DNA of 64,000 bases. Origin: Nocardia speluncae NBRC 108251 (GTDB lineage Bacteria; Actinomycetota; Actinomycetes; Mycobacteriales; Mycobacteriaceae). Both the position numbers and the translations under genes were made by a program. The DNA is taken from the NCBI RefSeq assembly GCF_001613245.1, contig NZ_BDBZ01000050.1, positions 1 through 64,000 of the forward strand, read 5' to 3'. Under the pieces are notes generated by a model. That model saw nothing but the letters and a program-made list of their open reading frames with translations. It did no database searches and had not been told where the DNA came from. Positions 9,060 to 17,884 of the stretch are shown here, piece after piece; position 1 is the stretch's first letter, and each line of letters begins with the position of its first letter.

Positions 9060-9137
9060 GGCGTTCCCGCGGCTGTTGCTGTCCGATCAGTGGCCGCCGC
9101 GGCGATCCGGCCGCGACGCTGTGCTGGGACCTGCTGT

Positions 9138-10358
9138 TCAGAGGGACGTCGAGGTGTCGGCCAGCCGGTCCGGGTCGACCGGGTCGCCGGAGAGGATGAG
9201 TTCTTCGATGCGATCGCCGACATCCCAGATGTTCACGTTCATCCCGGCCAGGACCCGCTGCTGATCGTCGAGCCAGAACGCCACGAATTCGCGGCTGCCG
9301 AGATCTCCGCGCACGACCACTCGCTCGTAGTCGCCGGGGGCGGCGAAACCGGTGTACTCCATACCGAGGTCGTACTGGTCGGTGAAGAAGTAGGGGAGGC
9401 GGTCGTAGAAGGCAGCCTTGCCCAGCATGGTCCGGGCGGCCACGGCGGGCTGATTCAGTGCGTTCGCCCAGTGCTCGACACGGATGCGGCGGCCCAGTAC
9501 CGGGTGTTGCTGTTCCGCGATATCGCCGATCGCGACGATATTCGGATCGCTGCTGGTGAGTCCGGCGTCGACGAGAACGCCGGTGCCGGTGAGCAGGCCG
9601 GCGGCTTCGGCGAGTTCGATCCGGGGTCGCGCACCCACCGCGACCAGGACGGCGTCCGCATCGAATACGGCTCCGTCCGCCAACCGCACACCGCCGGCCC
9701 GGCCGTCGGAAACAGTGATCTCCTCGACGCGCGCATCGAACCGGAACTCGACGCCGTGCTCCCGGTGCAGGTCGGCGAATACCTCACCCATCTCCGGGCC
9801 CATCGCGCCCAGCAGCGGTGTGGTGGCCCCTTCGACCACGGTCACCGCCACGCCGGCCGCGCGCGCCGCCGCGGTGACTTCGAGCCCGATCCAACCCGCC
9901 CCGATGACAACCAGCCGGCGCGCGGTGCCGAACAGTTCGACCAGTGCGTCGGATTCTTCGACGGTGCGCAAGGTGTACACGCCCGCCGCGTCGGCGCCCG
10001 GGACGGGCAGCGACCGGGATGCGGCACCGGTGGCCAGGGCCAGCTTGTCGTAGGGCAGGGTCGAACCGTCCGGCAGCGCAACCGTGCGGGCGCCCCGATC
10101 GATAGTGGTGGCCTCGGTGCCCAGTAGCAGCTCCACATTGTGGTCCCGATACCAGGCGGAGTCGGCCACGGTGAACTCGTCCAGGGTCTTCTTCCCGGCC
10201 AGATACTCCTTCGACAGCGGCGGGCGTTCGTAGGGCAGCCGCTCCTCCGCGCCGATGAGCGTGATGTGGCCGTCGAAATCGTTGCCGCGCAACTCCTGTG
10301 CCAGTTTCGCCCCGGCCAGGCCGGCGCCGGCGATCACGAAACGCTGTGCAGATGTCAT
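9138..10358 (-). CDS. FAD-dependent NAD(P)H ferredoxin/rubredoxin reductase
   Basis: A 406-residue pyridine nucleotide-disulfide-like oxidoreductase. The FAD-binding GAGLAGAKLAQELR is at residues 10-23 and the NAD(P)H-binding VVIGAGWIGLEVTAAAR about residue 150. The second FAD motif SDPNIVAIGDIAE is about residue 270. The C-terminal region with RVEHWANALNQPAVAARTMLG and a dimerisation-type reductase domain matches ferredoxin reductases that feed cytochrome P450 or rubredoxin systems. No partner ferredoxin or P450 gene is adjacent, so the electron acceptor is unknown. It is divergent from the CPWC DsbA-like gene. Confidence 0.9.
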   Translation of the reverse strand: MTSAQRFVIAGAGLAGAKLAQELRGNDFDGHITLIGAEERLPYERPPLSKEYLAGKKTLDEFTVADSAWYRDHNVELLLGTEATTIDRGARTVALPDGSTLPYDKLALATGAASRSLPVPGADAAGVYTLRTVEESDALVELFGTARRLVVIGAGWIGLEVTAAARAAGVAVTVVEGATTPLLGAMGPEMGEVFADLHREHGVEFRFDARVEEITVSDGRAGGVRLADGAVFDADAVLVAVGARPRIELAEAAGLLTGTGVLVDAGLTSSDPNIVAIGDIAEQQHPVLGRRIRVEHWANALNQPAVAARTMLGKAAFYDRLPYFFTDQYDLGMEYTGFAAPGDYERVVVRGDLGSREFVAFWLDDQQRVLAGMNVNIWDVGDRIEELILSGDPVDPDRLADTSTSL

Positions 10359-10538
10359 GGACGGACTCCCTTGTCGTGAGATGTTTCAGCGACGATCCGA
10401 ACCTCTGGGGCCAGCCTACTGAGGCCGGCGGAGATGATCGCCGGGATCGGGAACGAAATCGGCGCGGCGGCGGTTGCTCGGTGGGAGGCCGGGACTGCGG
10501 CGCAGTGCCCGTCGAGGACCGAAGGAGAGGAACCGCCC

Positions 10539-11186
10539 GTGACCGATACGGCCGATAAATTGGACCTTGCCGAATTCTGGTTCGACCCACTGTGCCCGTG
10601 GTGCTGGATCACCTCCCGCTGGATCCTCGAGGTGGCGAAGGTGCGCGATATCGAGACCCGTTTCCATGTGATGAGCCTGGCGGTGCTCAACGAGGGACGT
10701 GATCTGCCGCCCGAATATCAGGAACTGATGGCGAGCGGGTGGGGCCCGGTCCGGGTCGCGATCGCCGCTGCCCAGCAGCACGGCGACGATGTTCTGCCGG
10801 CGCTGTACACCGCCATGGGCACCCGGTTCCACGACCGCCGGTCCGAGTTCGAGCAGGAGGGCGATCTCCGGGGCACCTTCGCGGCGATTCTGGCCGACGC
10901 GCTCGCCGAGGCCGGCTTGCCGGCCGAACTGTCGGCCGCCGCGGACAGCGGCGACTACGACGAGGCCTTGCGGGTGAGCCATCACGCCGGGATGGACAAG
11001 GTCGGACCCGATGTCGGTACGCCGACCATCCACGTCAACGGGGTCGCGTTCTTCGGTCCGGTGCTGTCGCGGATCCCGCGTGGCGAGCAGGCGGGCAAAC
11101 TGTGGGACGCGGTGGTCACGCTGGCCGCTTACCCACACTTCTTCGAACTCAAGCGCACCCGTGACGAGGATCCGCAGTTCGACTGA
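10539..11186 (+). CDS. Mycothiol-dependent DsbA-like reductase (Rv2466c family)
   Basis: A 215-residue cytosolic thioredoxin-fold protein with the helical insertion of the DsbA/FrnE family. The active site C19-P-W-C22 lies in FDPLCPWCWITSRW, at the same positions as in the mycobacterial Rv2466c enzyme, a mycothiol-dependent reductase. The cis-Pro side of the fold is seen in VGTPTIHVNGVAFFGPVLSRIPRG. GTG 10539 is chosen because AAGGAGAGG lies just before it and the sequence becomes family-like there. In M. tuberculosis the equivalent gene lies next to rpiB, as nearly here. It probably protects against thiol-oxidative stress. Confidence 0.9.
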   Translation: MTDTADKLDLAEFWFDPLCPWCWITSRWILEVAKVRDIETRFHVMSLAVLNEGRDLPPEYQELMASGWGPVRVAIAAAQQHGDDVLPALYTAMGTRFHDRRSEFEQEGDLRGTFAAILADALAEAGLPAELSAAADSGDYDEALRVSHHAGMDKVGPDVGTPTIHVNGVAFFGPVLSRIPRGEQAGKLWDAVVTLAAYPHFFELKRTRDEDPQFD

Positions 11187-11196
11187 AGATCGCGCC

Positions 11197-11228
11197 GACC
11201 GATTCCCGCCGCCCGGCCGGAATCGGTC
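11197..11228. terminator. Bidirectional hairpin between DsbA-like gene and M48 gene
   Basis: A perfect 10-base-pair stem (11197-11206 with 11219-11228) with a 12-base C/G-rich loop lies between two convergent stops. The arms read GACCGATTCC and GGAATCGGTC. Confidence 0.7.
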
Positions 11229-11240
11229 ACCGGGCCCGGA

Positions 11241-12284
11241 TCAGTACAGAGTTTTCGACATCGTCACCGGCCGGCCGCCGGGAGTTCCCGGCGGGGGCGG
11301 TGGCGGGGTGAGCGGCAGTGACCCCGATCCGGGCCGCCAGAACAATCGGCCGTGACTGCTGCGGTCGCGTAACGCCCACATCCGCCAGGTGAGCACGGGA
11401 TGGGATGCCATAGCGTTCACCATCCAGACGAAGAAACCGCGTTCCCGGGCGGCGCGGTCGGCCATTTCGTCGAAACCCACCGAGGTGTTGAGGTATTTGC
11501 CGGCTGCCAATGTGCCCATTGCCGGCGCCGCGCCTTGCGGCCGGTGGCAGTAGCCGTGGTTGTCGGCCGTGTACTCCTGTGACCGGATGAGCGAATTACC
11601 CAGGATCGGCAGGAACGGGATGAGGAACATCCCCAGTTGCCGCCAATAGGACGTGTGCCCGGCCGCGATATGACCGACCTCGTGACCGATGATGAACGCC
11701 AGTGCGTCCGGTTCGCGGGCGGCGCCGCCGACCTCGAACAGGTCGCTGTAGACCACCACATAGCGGCGGAATCCGTGACCGGAGGCGAACGCGTTGATCT
11801 GCCCGTTGCCGAGTACGACGTACGCATCCGGCGCCGATGCCATACCGAACCGGGCCGCGGCCTCCTGCACCATCCGGTAGCCCTCGGGGAATTGGGTCGG
11901 CGACATCTTCACGCCGTTGACCCGCTGGCGCGAAAAGTTGAGCCCGCGGCCCAGCCAGATCAGCAGCGGCGCTCCCACCAGGATCAGGATGTACTCGTTG
12001 ACGGCGCCGAGGGCCAGCAGCAGAAATGCCAGCAGATACGCGACCCCCGTGAACAGCACCACAACGGTCAGCAGCGGGATCTCCCAGCTGTGCCGGGCGG
12101 GCATACCGAACGGTGACAGTCCACGCGGCTCGTGCGCCGGCCCCGGCGGCGGTGGATAACCGGCCGGTAGGGCCGTCGGAGCGCCCGGACGGTCGGTGAG
12201 CCACGGGTAGGGCCCGGGCTCCGGCGGAGTCGCGGCCCAGTGGGGGCCGGACCCGGACGGTTGCTGTGGGTCGTGCGGCTGCAT
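11241..12284 (-). CDS. M48 family membrane zinc metalloprotease (HtpX-like)
   Basis: A 347-residue membrane protease. A Pro-rich cytosolic N-terminus of about 65 residues is followed by two transmembrane segments (about 70-115). The zinc motif HEVGHIAAGH is about residue 200 with further ligand Glu in SQEYTADNHG about 35 residues later. The C-terminal ASHPVLTWRMWAL resembles the HPPxxxR motif of HtpX/Ste24 proteases. HtpX-type enzymes degrade misfolded membrane proteins. The tail is again Pro-rich. It is divergent from rpiB. Confidence 0.87.
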   Translation of the reverse strand: MQPHDPQQPSGSGPHWAATPPEPGPYPWLTDRPGAPTALPAGYPPPPGPAHEPRGLSPFGMPARHSWEIPLLTVVVLFTGVAYLLAFLLLALGAVNEYILILVGAPLLIWLGRGLNFSRQRVNGVKMSPTQFPEGYRMVQEAAARFGMASAPDAYVVLGNGQINAFASGHGFRRYVVVYSDLFEVGGAAREPDALAFIIGHEVGHIAAGHTSYWRQLGMFLIPFLPILGNSLIRSQEYTADNHGYCHRPQGAAPAMGTLAAGKYLNTSVGFDEMADRAARERGFFVWMVNAMASHPVLTWRMWALRDRSSHGRLFWRPGSGSLPLTPPPPPPGTPGGRPVTMSKTLY

Positions 12285-12403
12285 ACCCCGACTCTAAGCG
12301 GACCTCCCCGTTCGCCCGGCCGGGTACGGATGGTTGCGCCGGGTTCCGCAGGCGTGGCCTGCCCGCCGTCATCGGCCGTTTCCGGGCCTGACACAATCGC
12401 GGC

Positions 12404-12877
12404 ATGCGCGTATACCTGGGTGCCGATCACGCTGGTTTCGAATTGAAGAACGTTGTCTCCGATCACCTCGAGAAGGCCGGTCATGAGGTCGTCGACTGCG
12501 GCGCCCTCGTCTACGACGCTCTCGACGACTACCCCGCCTTCTGCATCGAGGCGGCCCGCCGTACCGTCGCCGATCCGGGCAGTCTGGGACTGGTCTTCGG
12601 TGGTAGCGGTAACGGTGAGCAGATCGCCGCGAACAAGGTGCCCGGGGCGCGGTGTGCGCTGGCCTGGAGCGTCGAAACCGCCCGGCTGGCCCGCGAACAC
12701 AACAATGCCCAGCTGATCGGTATCGGTGGCCGGATGCATTCGCAGCAGGAGGCGCTCGAGATCGTGGACGCCTTCGTGACGACTCCGTGGTCGGAGCAAG
12801 AGCGCCACCAGCGCCGTATCGATATCCTCGCCGCCTACGAGAAGACCGGCGAAGCGCCCGCGCTGCCTACCTCCTGA
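12404..12877 (+). CDS. rpiB: Ribose-5-phosphate isomerase B
   Basis: A 157-residue RpiB enzyme interconverting ribose-5-phosphate and ribulose-5-phosphate. LGADHAGFELK at the N-terminus and VFGGSGNGEQIAANKVPGAR about residues 64-84 are the active-site signatures. Glu72 replaces the catalytic Cys of the E. coli enzyme, as in the M. tuberculosis type. RLAREHNNAQLIGIGGRM completes the fold. Six bases separate it from the nei-like gene, so they form one operon as in M. tuberculosis (Rv2465c-Rv2464c). Confidence 0.95.
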   Translation: MRVYLGADHAGFELKNVVSDHLEKAGHEVVDCGALVYDALDDYPAFCIEAARRTVADPGSLGLVFGGSGNGEQIAANKVPGARCALAWSVETARLAREHNNAQLIGIGGRMHSQQEALEIVDAFVTTPWSEQERHQRRIDILAAYEKTGEAPALPTS

Positions 12878-12882
12878 CGCGA

Positions 12883-13695
12883 GTGCCGGAGGGACATACC
12901 CTGCACCGGCTCGCCCGCCGCCACGAACGGCGCCTGGCCGGTGCGGTGGTGCGGGTGTCGAGTCCGCAGGGGAAATTCGCCGCGGGTGCCGCCCGGGTGG
13001 ACGGGCGTACCCTGCTGCGGTCGCAGGCGTGGGGTAAACATCTTCTGCACGAGTACGAGGGCGAACTGTTCGTCCACATCCATCTCGGGCTCTACGGGAC
13101 GTTCATCGAATCCGGACTGCCGATGCCGGAGCCGGTGGGACAGGTGCGGATGCGGATGTACGGGTCCGGCCGCGACGGATCCGGGTTCGGCACCGATCTG
13201 CGCGGCCCGACGGCCTGCGAAGTCCTGGCACCGCCTGAGATGGCAGCGCTCGTCGCCCGGCTCGGACCCGACCCGCTGCGTTCCGATGCGGACCCGGACC
13301 GGGCCTGGGTGCGGATCAGCCGCTCCCGGCGCAGTATCGGCTCCTTGCTGATGGACCAGAGCGTGATAGCCGGGGTCGGTAATGTCTACCGTGCGGAAGT
13401 ATTGTTCCGGCACGGTATTTCCCCGTCGCGAGCCGGTACCGGGATCGGCCGGGACGAATGGTCGGCGCTGTGGGCGGATCTGGCCGGCCTGATGCGGGTA
13501 GGGGTGCGCCGCGGGAAGATGCACGTCGTTCGTCCCGAACACGATCACGGTGCGCCGTCCTATGCTGCCGACCGGCCCCGTACCTACGTCTACCGGCGGG
13601 CAGGTGAGCCGTGCCGCCGCTGTGCCGCGCCGGTGCGGCACAGTGTCCTGGAGGGCCGGAACCTGTTCTGGTGCGCTGGGTGCCAGCCCGGCTGA
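12883..13695 (+). CDS. nei: Fpg/Nei family DNA glycosylase/AP lyase (Nei1-like)
   Basis: A 270-residue base-excision repair enzyme for oxidised bases. The mature N-terminus would be PEGHTLHRLARRH, with catalytic Pro2 and Glu3. The helix-two-turn-helix has LLMDQSVIAGVGNVYRAEVLF. The C-terminal zinc finger has paired cysteines in CRRCAAP and FWCAGC. The Nei-type PEGHT replaces the Fpg PELPE, matching mycobacterial Nei1 (Rv2464c). GTG 12883 is required to give the N-terminal proline. It directly follows rpiB and is convergent with the GGDEF gene 20 bases away. Confidence 0.94.
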   Translation: MPEGHTLHRLARRHERRLAGAVVRVSSPQGKFAAGAARVDGRTLLRSQAWGKHLLHEYEGELFVHIHLGLYGTFIESGLPMPEPVGQVRMRMYGSGRDGSGFGTDLRGPTACEVLAPPEMAALVARLGPDPLRSDADPDRAWVRISRSRRSIGSLLMDQSVIAGVGNVYRAEVLFRHGISPSRAGTGIGRDEWSALWADLAGLMRVGVRRGKMHVVRPEHDHGAPSYAADRPRTYVYRRAGEPCRRCAAPVRHSVLEGRNLFWCAGCQPG

Positions 13696-13714
13696 GCCTG
13701 CCTGTTCGGCCCGC

Positions 13715-14671
13715 TCAGCCGGCCACGGCGGTATCGACAGCCTCGCCCGCGGGTTCGGCGCCGACGTACCGGCGGCCACCCGCGGTTTTCGCCGAGTACA
13801 TGGCGAGGTCCGCGCGGCGCAGCAGTTCGGCCAGCTCGGCGCGGTCCTCGGGGGGCGAATAGGTGGTGCCTACACTCGCCGATACCGGTACCGGACCGGC
13901 CGCGGTCCATACCGAATCATTGAGCGCCAGCACGATATTCGCGGCCAGCTCGGGGACGTGGTCCTTGTCGAGACCGGCCGCCAGCACGAACTCGTCCCCG
14001 CCGTAACGGCAGACCACGGTCCCCGGTGGCGCGACCTCGCGCAGGCGCTGCGCCAGTTCGACCAGAACCTCGTCGCCGACGGCGTGACCGTAGTTGTCGT
14101 TGATCTGTTTGAACCGGTCCAGATCGACAACCAGCAGCCCGACCCCGCGCTGCGGATGATCGGCCATCTGCCGGACCCGATTGCGGAGCAATGTCCGGTT
14201 GGCCAGACCGGTCAGGGCGTCATGGGTGGCTTCGTGTTCGAGCCGCTGCTGGAGGGCGGCGAATTCGCGTACCCGCTGCGTGGCTTCGTCGGAGAAGTTC
14301 TTCTTCTGCTGCGCCAGCGCCAGCTCCTGCAGCGCCTGGGCGTAGCTGTCGATGGCCTGACTGGCCACCAGCGGCCACTGGGTCGCCACCAGGGAGCCGC
14401 GTGGTCCGGCAGGGAAACCCAGCAGGGTACGGGTCACCAGCGCCAGCATCCGCACCTGGTGCAGCGGCTCCGCGCACAGCCGCGCTCCGAGCCGGCGGGC
14501 GGCGCGGATCGGGAACGGATCGGACACCGTGAGCTCGAGTAGCTGCTCGAGGATCTCGACGAGAACAGGTTCGATCTCGGCGGCGGTGAGACCGGCATCG
14601 GGCCGGGCCCCGGCCGCCAGGGCCCATTCGTGAGCGGTGGAATGGACGGGTGGCCGACTTTCAGCAGCCAT
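13715..14671 (-). CDS. GGDEF domain protein, probable diguanylate cyclase
   Basis: A 318-residue soluble protein. The N-terminal 150 residues are helical and of unknown sensory type. A coiled region (LALAQQKKNFSDEATQRVREF) leads into a GGDEF domain from about residue 160: DALTGLANRTLLRNRV, then LLVVDLDRFKQINDNYGHAVGD, then CRYGGDEFVLAAG about residue 220. The intact GGDEF suggests active synthesis of cyclic di-GMP. I see no RxxD inhibitory site just before it. The start is taken at ATG 14671 because upstream in-frame codons look non-coding. No EAL protein is nearby. Confidence 0.87.
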   Translation of the reverse strand: MAAESRPPVHSTAHEWALAAGARPDAGLTAAEIEPVLVEILEQLLELTVSDPFPIRAARRLGARLCAEPLHQVRMLALVTRTLLGFPAGPRGSLVATQWPLVASQAIDSYAQALQELALAQQKKNFSDEATQRVREFAALQQRLEHEATHDALTGLANRTLLRNRVRQMADHPQRGVGLLVVDLDRFKQINDNYGHAVGDEVLVELAQRLREVAPPGTVVCRYGGDEFVLAAGLDKDHVPELAANIVLALNDSVWTAAGPVPVSASVGTTYSPPEDRAELAELLRRADLAMYSAKTAGGRRYVGAEPAGEAVDTAVAG

Positions 14672-15148
14672 TGCGATCACCACATGCGAAGGTAATCGCG
14701 CCGCGAATGTGCGGCTTCGGTGCCGGGGCCACCCGGCTGTGTCGTACTGCTGTGCGGATGGTCCACCTTGTCGGGTGCACGCCACCGCCCCCTTTCCAGA
14801 TACCCCGTCCGGTAAGAAGATCGTAGCAAGATGGTGGGGCCCGGAGACCTGTGTTCTAGAACAAGTTCTCGAACCCCGGAACAACAGCAATCTCTGGCGT
14901 ATCGTCCGGAATCCGCCGGTGTTACACACTTTCGCGAAATTTCTGTGCGCAGCGCCGTGGAGTATCCGGCCGCCGTGTCCATTCGGTCGATCATGCCGGT
15001 TCGGGCTGTCGGCTCACGGGGCGTGGGCGGCTGCCCCGGATGATGCGCCGGGACCCGGAACGGGGGCTGATTGGCGAAAAGAAAGTGGCATTCGGTACAG
15101 TCGCTCATGCACGCGGCATCGTGGCGATCCCACCGGTGCCGGATGTAT
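14672..15148. other. Long intergenic region upstream of GGDEF gene and tRNAs
   Basis: About 480 bases with no convincing gene. It should hold the promoter of the minus-strand GGDEF gene (a TACGAT -10-like box on the minus strand lies at 14821-14826) and that of the plus-strand tRNAs. It contains the repeated GTTC/GAAC array listed separately. Confidence 0.5.
14854..14875. promoter_or_regulatory. Array of four alternating GTTC/GAAC half-sites
   Basis: The order is GTTC-N2-GAAC-N2-GTTC-N2-GAAC with exactly two bases between each tetramer. The first pair extends to the 12-base palindrome TGTTCTAGAACA (14853-14864). The half-sites resemble those of the mycobacterial LexA box but the spacing is two, not four. 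It lies 183 bases before the GGDEF start and may be its operator. Confidence 0.45.
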
Positions 15149-15219
<71 letters not shown>

Positions 15220-15256
15220 CTCTGCGAGACCGGAAACCGCCCCTTCGGGGGCACTA

Positions 15257-15330
15257 CGGGGTGTGGCGCAGCTTGGTAGCGCACCCGCTTTGGGAGCGGG
15301 TGGTCGCAGGTTCAAATCCTGTCACCCCGA
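15257..15330 (+). tRNA. tRNA-Pro (UGG)
   Basis: Acceptor CGGGGTG (15257-15263) pairs with CACCCCG (15323-15329), discriminator A. The anticodon stem CCCGC/GCGGG closes the loop TTTGGGA with anticodon TGG. The T-arm has GGTTCAAATCC. CCA is not encoded. Mobile elements often insert at the 3' end of tRNA-Pro; the island begins about 2.8 kb downstream. Confidence 0.96.
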
Positions 15331-15367
15331 CTTTTCTCGCCGGTTTCCCGGATTCGACTCCGGTGCC

Positions 15368-16147
15368 TCAGCTACGCGCCCGGGACGGTTGCTTACCGTT
15401 GGGTGCCCCGTTCCGCCGGACGGGGTAGGCGCGTGGCGGTTGCGGAGTCTCCACAGGTAGTTCGGCGCGGCGTCCGAAAGCCTGGTCGATCAGCTCCGAC
15501 GCGGCGCGGGTGACGATGAGGCGCGCGATGGCCAGGTCGGTCTCCAGTTTGGTGCGGTCCTTGATATTTCGTTCGGACTGCTCGTAGCTCTTTCCGGCGA
15601 GGATATGGAAGACATCGGCGGCATACCGGTCGGCGATGCGGTCGCAATCGGTGCGGAGGCGCTCGATGAGCTGGAAGGTCACGTTGGGGGGCAGGCCCGC
15701 GTCGTCGAGGCGGGTGGCCAGATCGCTGCACCGCGGGTTGGTGACCCGGTAGACGTCGAACGGGTCGTCGCTGGCGGCGAGTGCCTGTTGTACGTACTCG
15801 GGTAGTTCGTAGGCCGGCTCCTCGGGTTCCGGCTGGGGCGGATGGTCCGGTGCCGGGTGGGCGGTCGCGCCGGGGTTCTGATCGGTGACGCCCAGTACGT
15901 CGGCGAGGCCGTCACCGCGGTCCCAGGCGGAGAGCAGTTCCCGGATGCCGTTGAGTTTCATTCCGCGACCCAGCAGTCGGCTGATGGTCTGCAGCCGGTT
16001 GAGATGGTCGGACCCGTAGTAGCCGATGCGTCCCCGGACGTCGGGCGAGGGCAGCAGTCCCCGCTCGTGGTACACGCGGACACTGCGCACGGTGGTCTCG
16101 GCGGCCCGCGCCAGCTCGTCGATCGTGTACTCGGATTCGCCAGGCAT
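15368..16147 (-). CDS. MerR-family transcriptional regulator
   Basis: A 259-residue regulator with an N-terminal MerR-type winged helix: YTIDELARAAETTVRSVRVY, then HERGLLPSPDVRGRIGYYG and HLNRLQTISRLLGRGMKLNGI in residues 7-75. A Pro-rich linker (about 95-115) leads to a helical C-terminal domain of unknown ligand. That domain has no cysteine metal site, so metal sensing is unlikely. Similar long MerR proteins are common in Nocardia and Streptomyces. A dyad of the type GTRCCG-N8-CGGYAC lies 96 bases upstream of its start and may be autoregulatory. It ends 37 bases from the tRNA-Pro on the other strand. Confidence 0.85.
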   Translation of the reverse strand: MPGESEYTIDELARAAETTVRSVRVYHERGLLPSPDVRGRIGYYGSDHLNRLQTISRLLGRGMKLNGIRELLSAWDRGDGLADVLGVTDQNPGATAHPAPDHPPQPEPEEPAYELPEYVQQALAASDDPFDVYRVTNPRCSDLATRLDDAGLPPNVTFQLIERLRTDCDRIADRYAADVFHILAGKSYEQSERNIKDRTKLETDLAIARLIVTRAASELIDQAFGRRAELPVETPQPPRAYPVRRNGAPNGKQPSRARS

Positions 16148-16242
16148 ACCTATAGGAAACCATAATCCGGCCCGTAGATAAACGGTCCATAACCAAACGA
16201 ACCGATGGGCGGCGGCTAAAAGATTGTGAAATGAACGTCAAC

Positions 16243-16262
16243 GTGCCGTTAAGTAGCGGCAC
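16243..16262. promoter_or_regulatory. Dyad GTGCCG-N8-CGGCAC between MerR and WhiB genes
   Basis: Perfect 6-base arms (7 when flanking C/G are included) with an eight-base spacer, in the divergent region. A TTGACG -35-like box on the minus strand abuts it at 16236-16241 and would serve the MerR gene. The same pattern recurs at 18140 and 36496. Confidence 0.45.
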
Positions 16263-16417
16263 GAGGTCTTGCGTCCGTGCCGGTCGGTGTTCTACCGTCG
16301 TGATACAGCTGACATCAGCTGATTTCCGGGGACTGTTGATCAGCCCTGACGATCCGCCCGACCAACGGGACACGTATCGGTACCCCCGGCGTGCCCTCGG
16401 CAGTTCCGGAGACGGTG

Positions 16418-16891
16418 ATGAGCACAGTACGAGCACGGTCGTTGAGCGTTGTCCTACCTCGGTCAACGGACAAGTCGCGGATATCCGCGCAAGCCCCTTC
16501 CGCATCGGTCAAGTCGGCGCAGCGCCCACCGTGCGCCGAGGTTCCCGATAGCTGGGACCTGGATTCCGGCACCCCCGACGCATGGCATTCGGCAGTACGT
16601 ATTTGCTATGACTGCCCGTTGTTCGAACAGTGTGCCCGTTTGGCGCAGACTCTCATCGAGCGGGGCGATGCCCCGCGCGCCATGATCTGGGCGGGCATCG
16701 CCTACGACAACTCGGGCAACGTCATCGAGAACCTGGACCGGCACCGTACCGTGCCGATCGATCACAAACGACCGATGCGGATCATCCGCAACGGCCCGCG
16801 CCCCACTCACGGTGCGGTGGTTTCCGGTGCTCCCAAACGGCATATTGTGCTGGGGCGTCCGCTCTGCCCGGCGGGAACCGCCGCTGTCTGA
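16418..16891 (+). CDS. WhiB-like iron-sulfur transcription factor
   Basis: A 157-residue Wbl protein. The four cluster ligands are C39, C63, C66 and C72 (CYDCPLFEQC), the canonical C-Xn-C-X2-C-X5-C. The turn motif is WAGIAY (91-96) in place of GIWGG, typical of a divergent Wbl class. A basic tail follows (DHKRPMRIIRNGPRP). The N-terminal 35 residues are Ser/Arg-rich and variable. ATG 16418 is preferred over an in-frame ATG nine codons earlier. Such proteins bind a 4Fe-4S cluster and usually act with the housekeeping sigma factor. It stands just before the ROK gene and 1.8 kb before the island; whether it controls the island is unknown. Confidence 0.85.
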   Translation: MSTVRARSLSVVLPRSTDKSRISAQAPSASVKSAQRPPCAEVPDSWDLDSGTPDAWHSAVRICYDCPLFEQCARLAQTLIERGDAPRAMIWAGIAYDNSGNVIENLDRHRTVPIDHKRPMRIIRNGPRPTHGAVVSGAPKRHIVLGRPLCPAGTAAV

Positions 16892-16936
16892 CTATGCTGC
16901 TGGAGCAAACGCGGAACTAGTTCTGGTGGTGCGTAG

Positions 16937-17848
16937 ATGACAATTCTGGCGTTGGAGATCGGCGCGACCAGGCTGGCTGCGATCGAGATCGCCGACGGTG
17001 TCGGCTCCGACCGGGTCCAGGAGATACCGGTACCGCGACAGGGTGCCTGGGGCAAGGTGCGCGAACTCCTTCTCCATATCGCGGCGGGCCGTGAGGTCAC
17101 CGCGGTGGGAATCGCCTCCAGCGGGCCGATCGATATGAGCTCCGGTGTTGTGGCGCCCGCGCAGGTGCAGGAGTGGCAGGCCGGTTTTCCGCTGGTCGAA
17201 TCGGTCCAGAAGCTGTTTCCCGCCGCCTCCGTCGCGATGGCATTGGACGGCGTATGCCTTTCGCTGGCCGAGCGGCATTTCGGCGCGACTCGTGAGGTCA
17301 TGGATTCACTGTCGATCCAGTTGTCGGAGACGGTGTTCGGCGGGGTGATGGTCGGCGGTTTCGTGGTGGTCGGGCGGACGGGGAACGCCGGCCAGATCGG
17401 TCATGTCCTCGTACCCGGCCACGACGGCCCTTGTGGCTGTGGCGGCCGCGGCTGCCTGGAATCGGTGGCAGGTGCGCCGGCGCTGACGGCTTGGGCGCGG
17501 CAGCAGGGCTGGGGTGGGGATACGGTGGCGGATCTCGCGGCGGATGCGCAGGCCGGGGACCGTATCGCCGTGGCGGCGCTGGAACGGGCCGGGGCCGCGG
17601 TGGGCCGGGCCATCGCCTCGGTGGCGGCGCTGCTGGATATCGATCGGGTGGTTGTCAGTGGGCCTATCGCCACCGCCGGCTCCGGGCTGTGGAAACCGCT
17701 GCACAGCGCGGTCGCGATGCACGCGCGGTTGCCCTTCCTGCCCGGGCTGCGGGTAGTTCCCTCCGAGCTGGCGGATCTGGGCCTACTCGCGGGCGCGGGA
17801 GTTATCGCGTTGACCTCGCAGAACGAGGATCCGCGCACCGCGCAATAG
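16937..17848 (+). CDS. ROK-family protein (sugar kinase-like)
   Basis: A 303-residue protein of the ASKHA fold. The N-terminal phosphate-1 motif LALEIGATRLAAIEI is close to the start. The ROK signature with zinc site, GHVLVPGHDGPCGCGGRGCL, lies about residues 155-174, followed by ESVAGAPAL. No DNA-binding head is present, so it is kinase-like rather than a repressor. The usual DxGGT of the phosphate-1 loop is ExGAT here, so kinase activity is not certain. It is followed by a hairpin terminator. Substrate unknown. Confidence 0.85.
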   Translation: MTILALEIGATRLAAIEIADGVGSDRVQEIPVPRQGAWGKVRELLLHIAAGREVTAVGIASSGPIDMSSGVVAPAQVQEWQAGFPLVESVQKLFPAASVAMALDGVCLSLAERHFGATREVMDSLSIQLSETVFGGVMVGGFVVVGRTGNAGQIGHVLVPGHDGPCGCGGRGCLESVAGAPALTAWARQQGWGGDTVADLAADAQAGDRIAVAALERAGAAVGRAIASVAALLDIDRVVVSGPIATAGSGLWKPLHSAVAMHARLPFLPGLRVVPSELADLGLLAGAGVIALTSQNEDPRTAQ

Positions 17849-17862
17849 GTCTCACCGGGCGG

Positions 17863-17884
17863 GCCGGCCGTAGCTGCGGCCGGC
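17863..17884 (+). terminator. Hairpin terminator after ROK gene
   Basis: A perfect 8-base-pair stem, GCCGGCCG (17863-17870) with CGGCCGGC (17877-17884), and a six-base loop, 14 bases after the ROK stop. Confidence 0.65.

Noticed and set aside
15257..15330. A tRNA-Pro 3' end direct repeat as att site inside the window
   Set aside because: I looked for a second copy of the T-arm and acceptor sequence between 18 and 64 kb and did not find one; any right border must lie outside.
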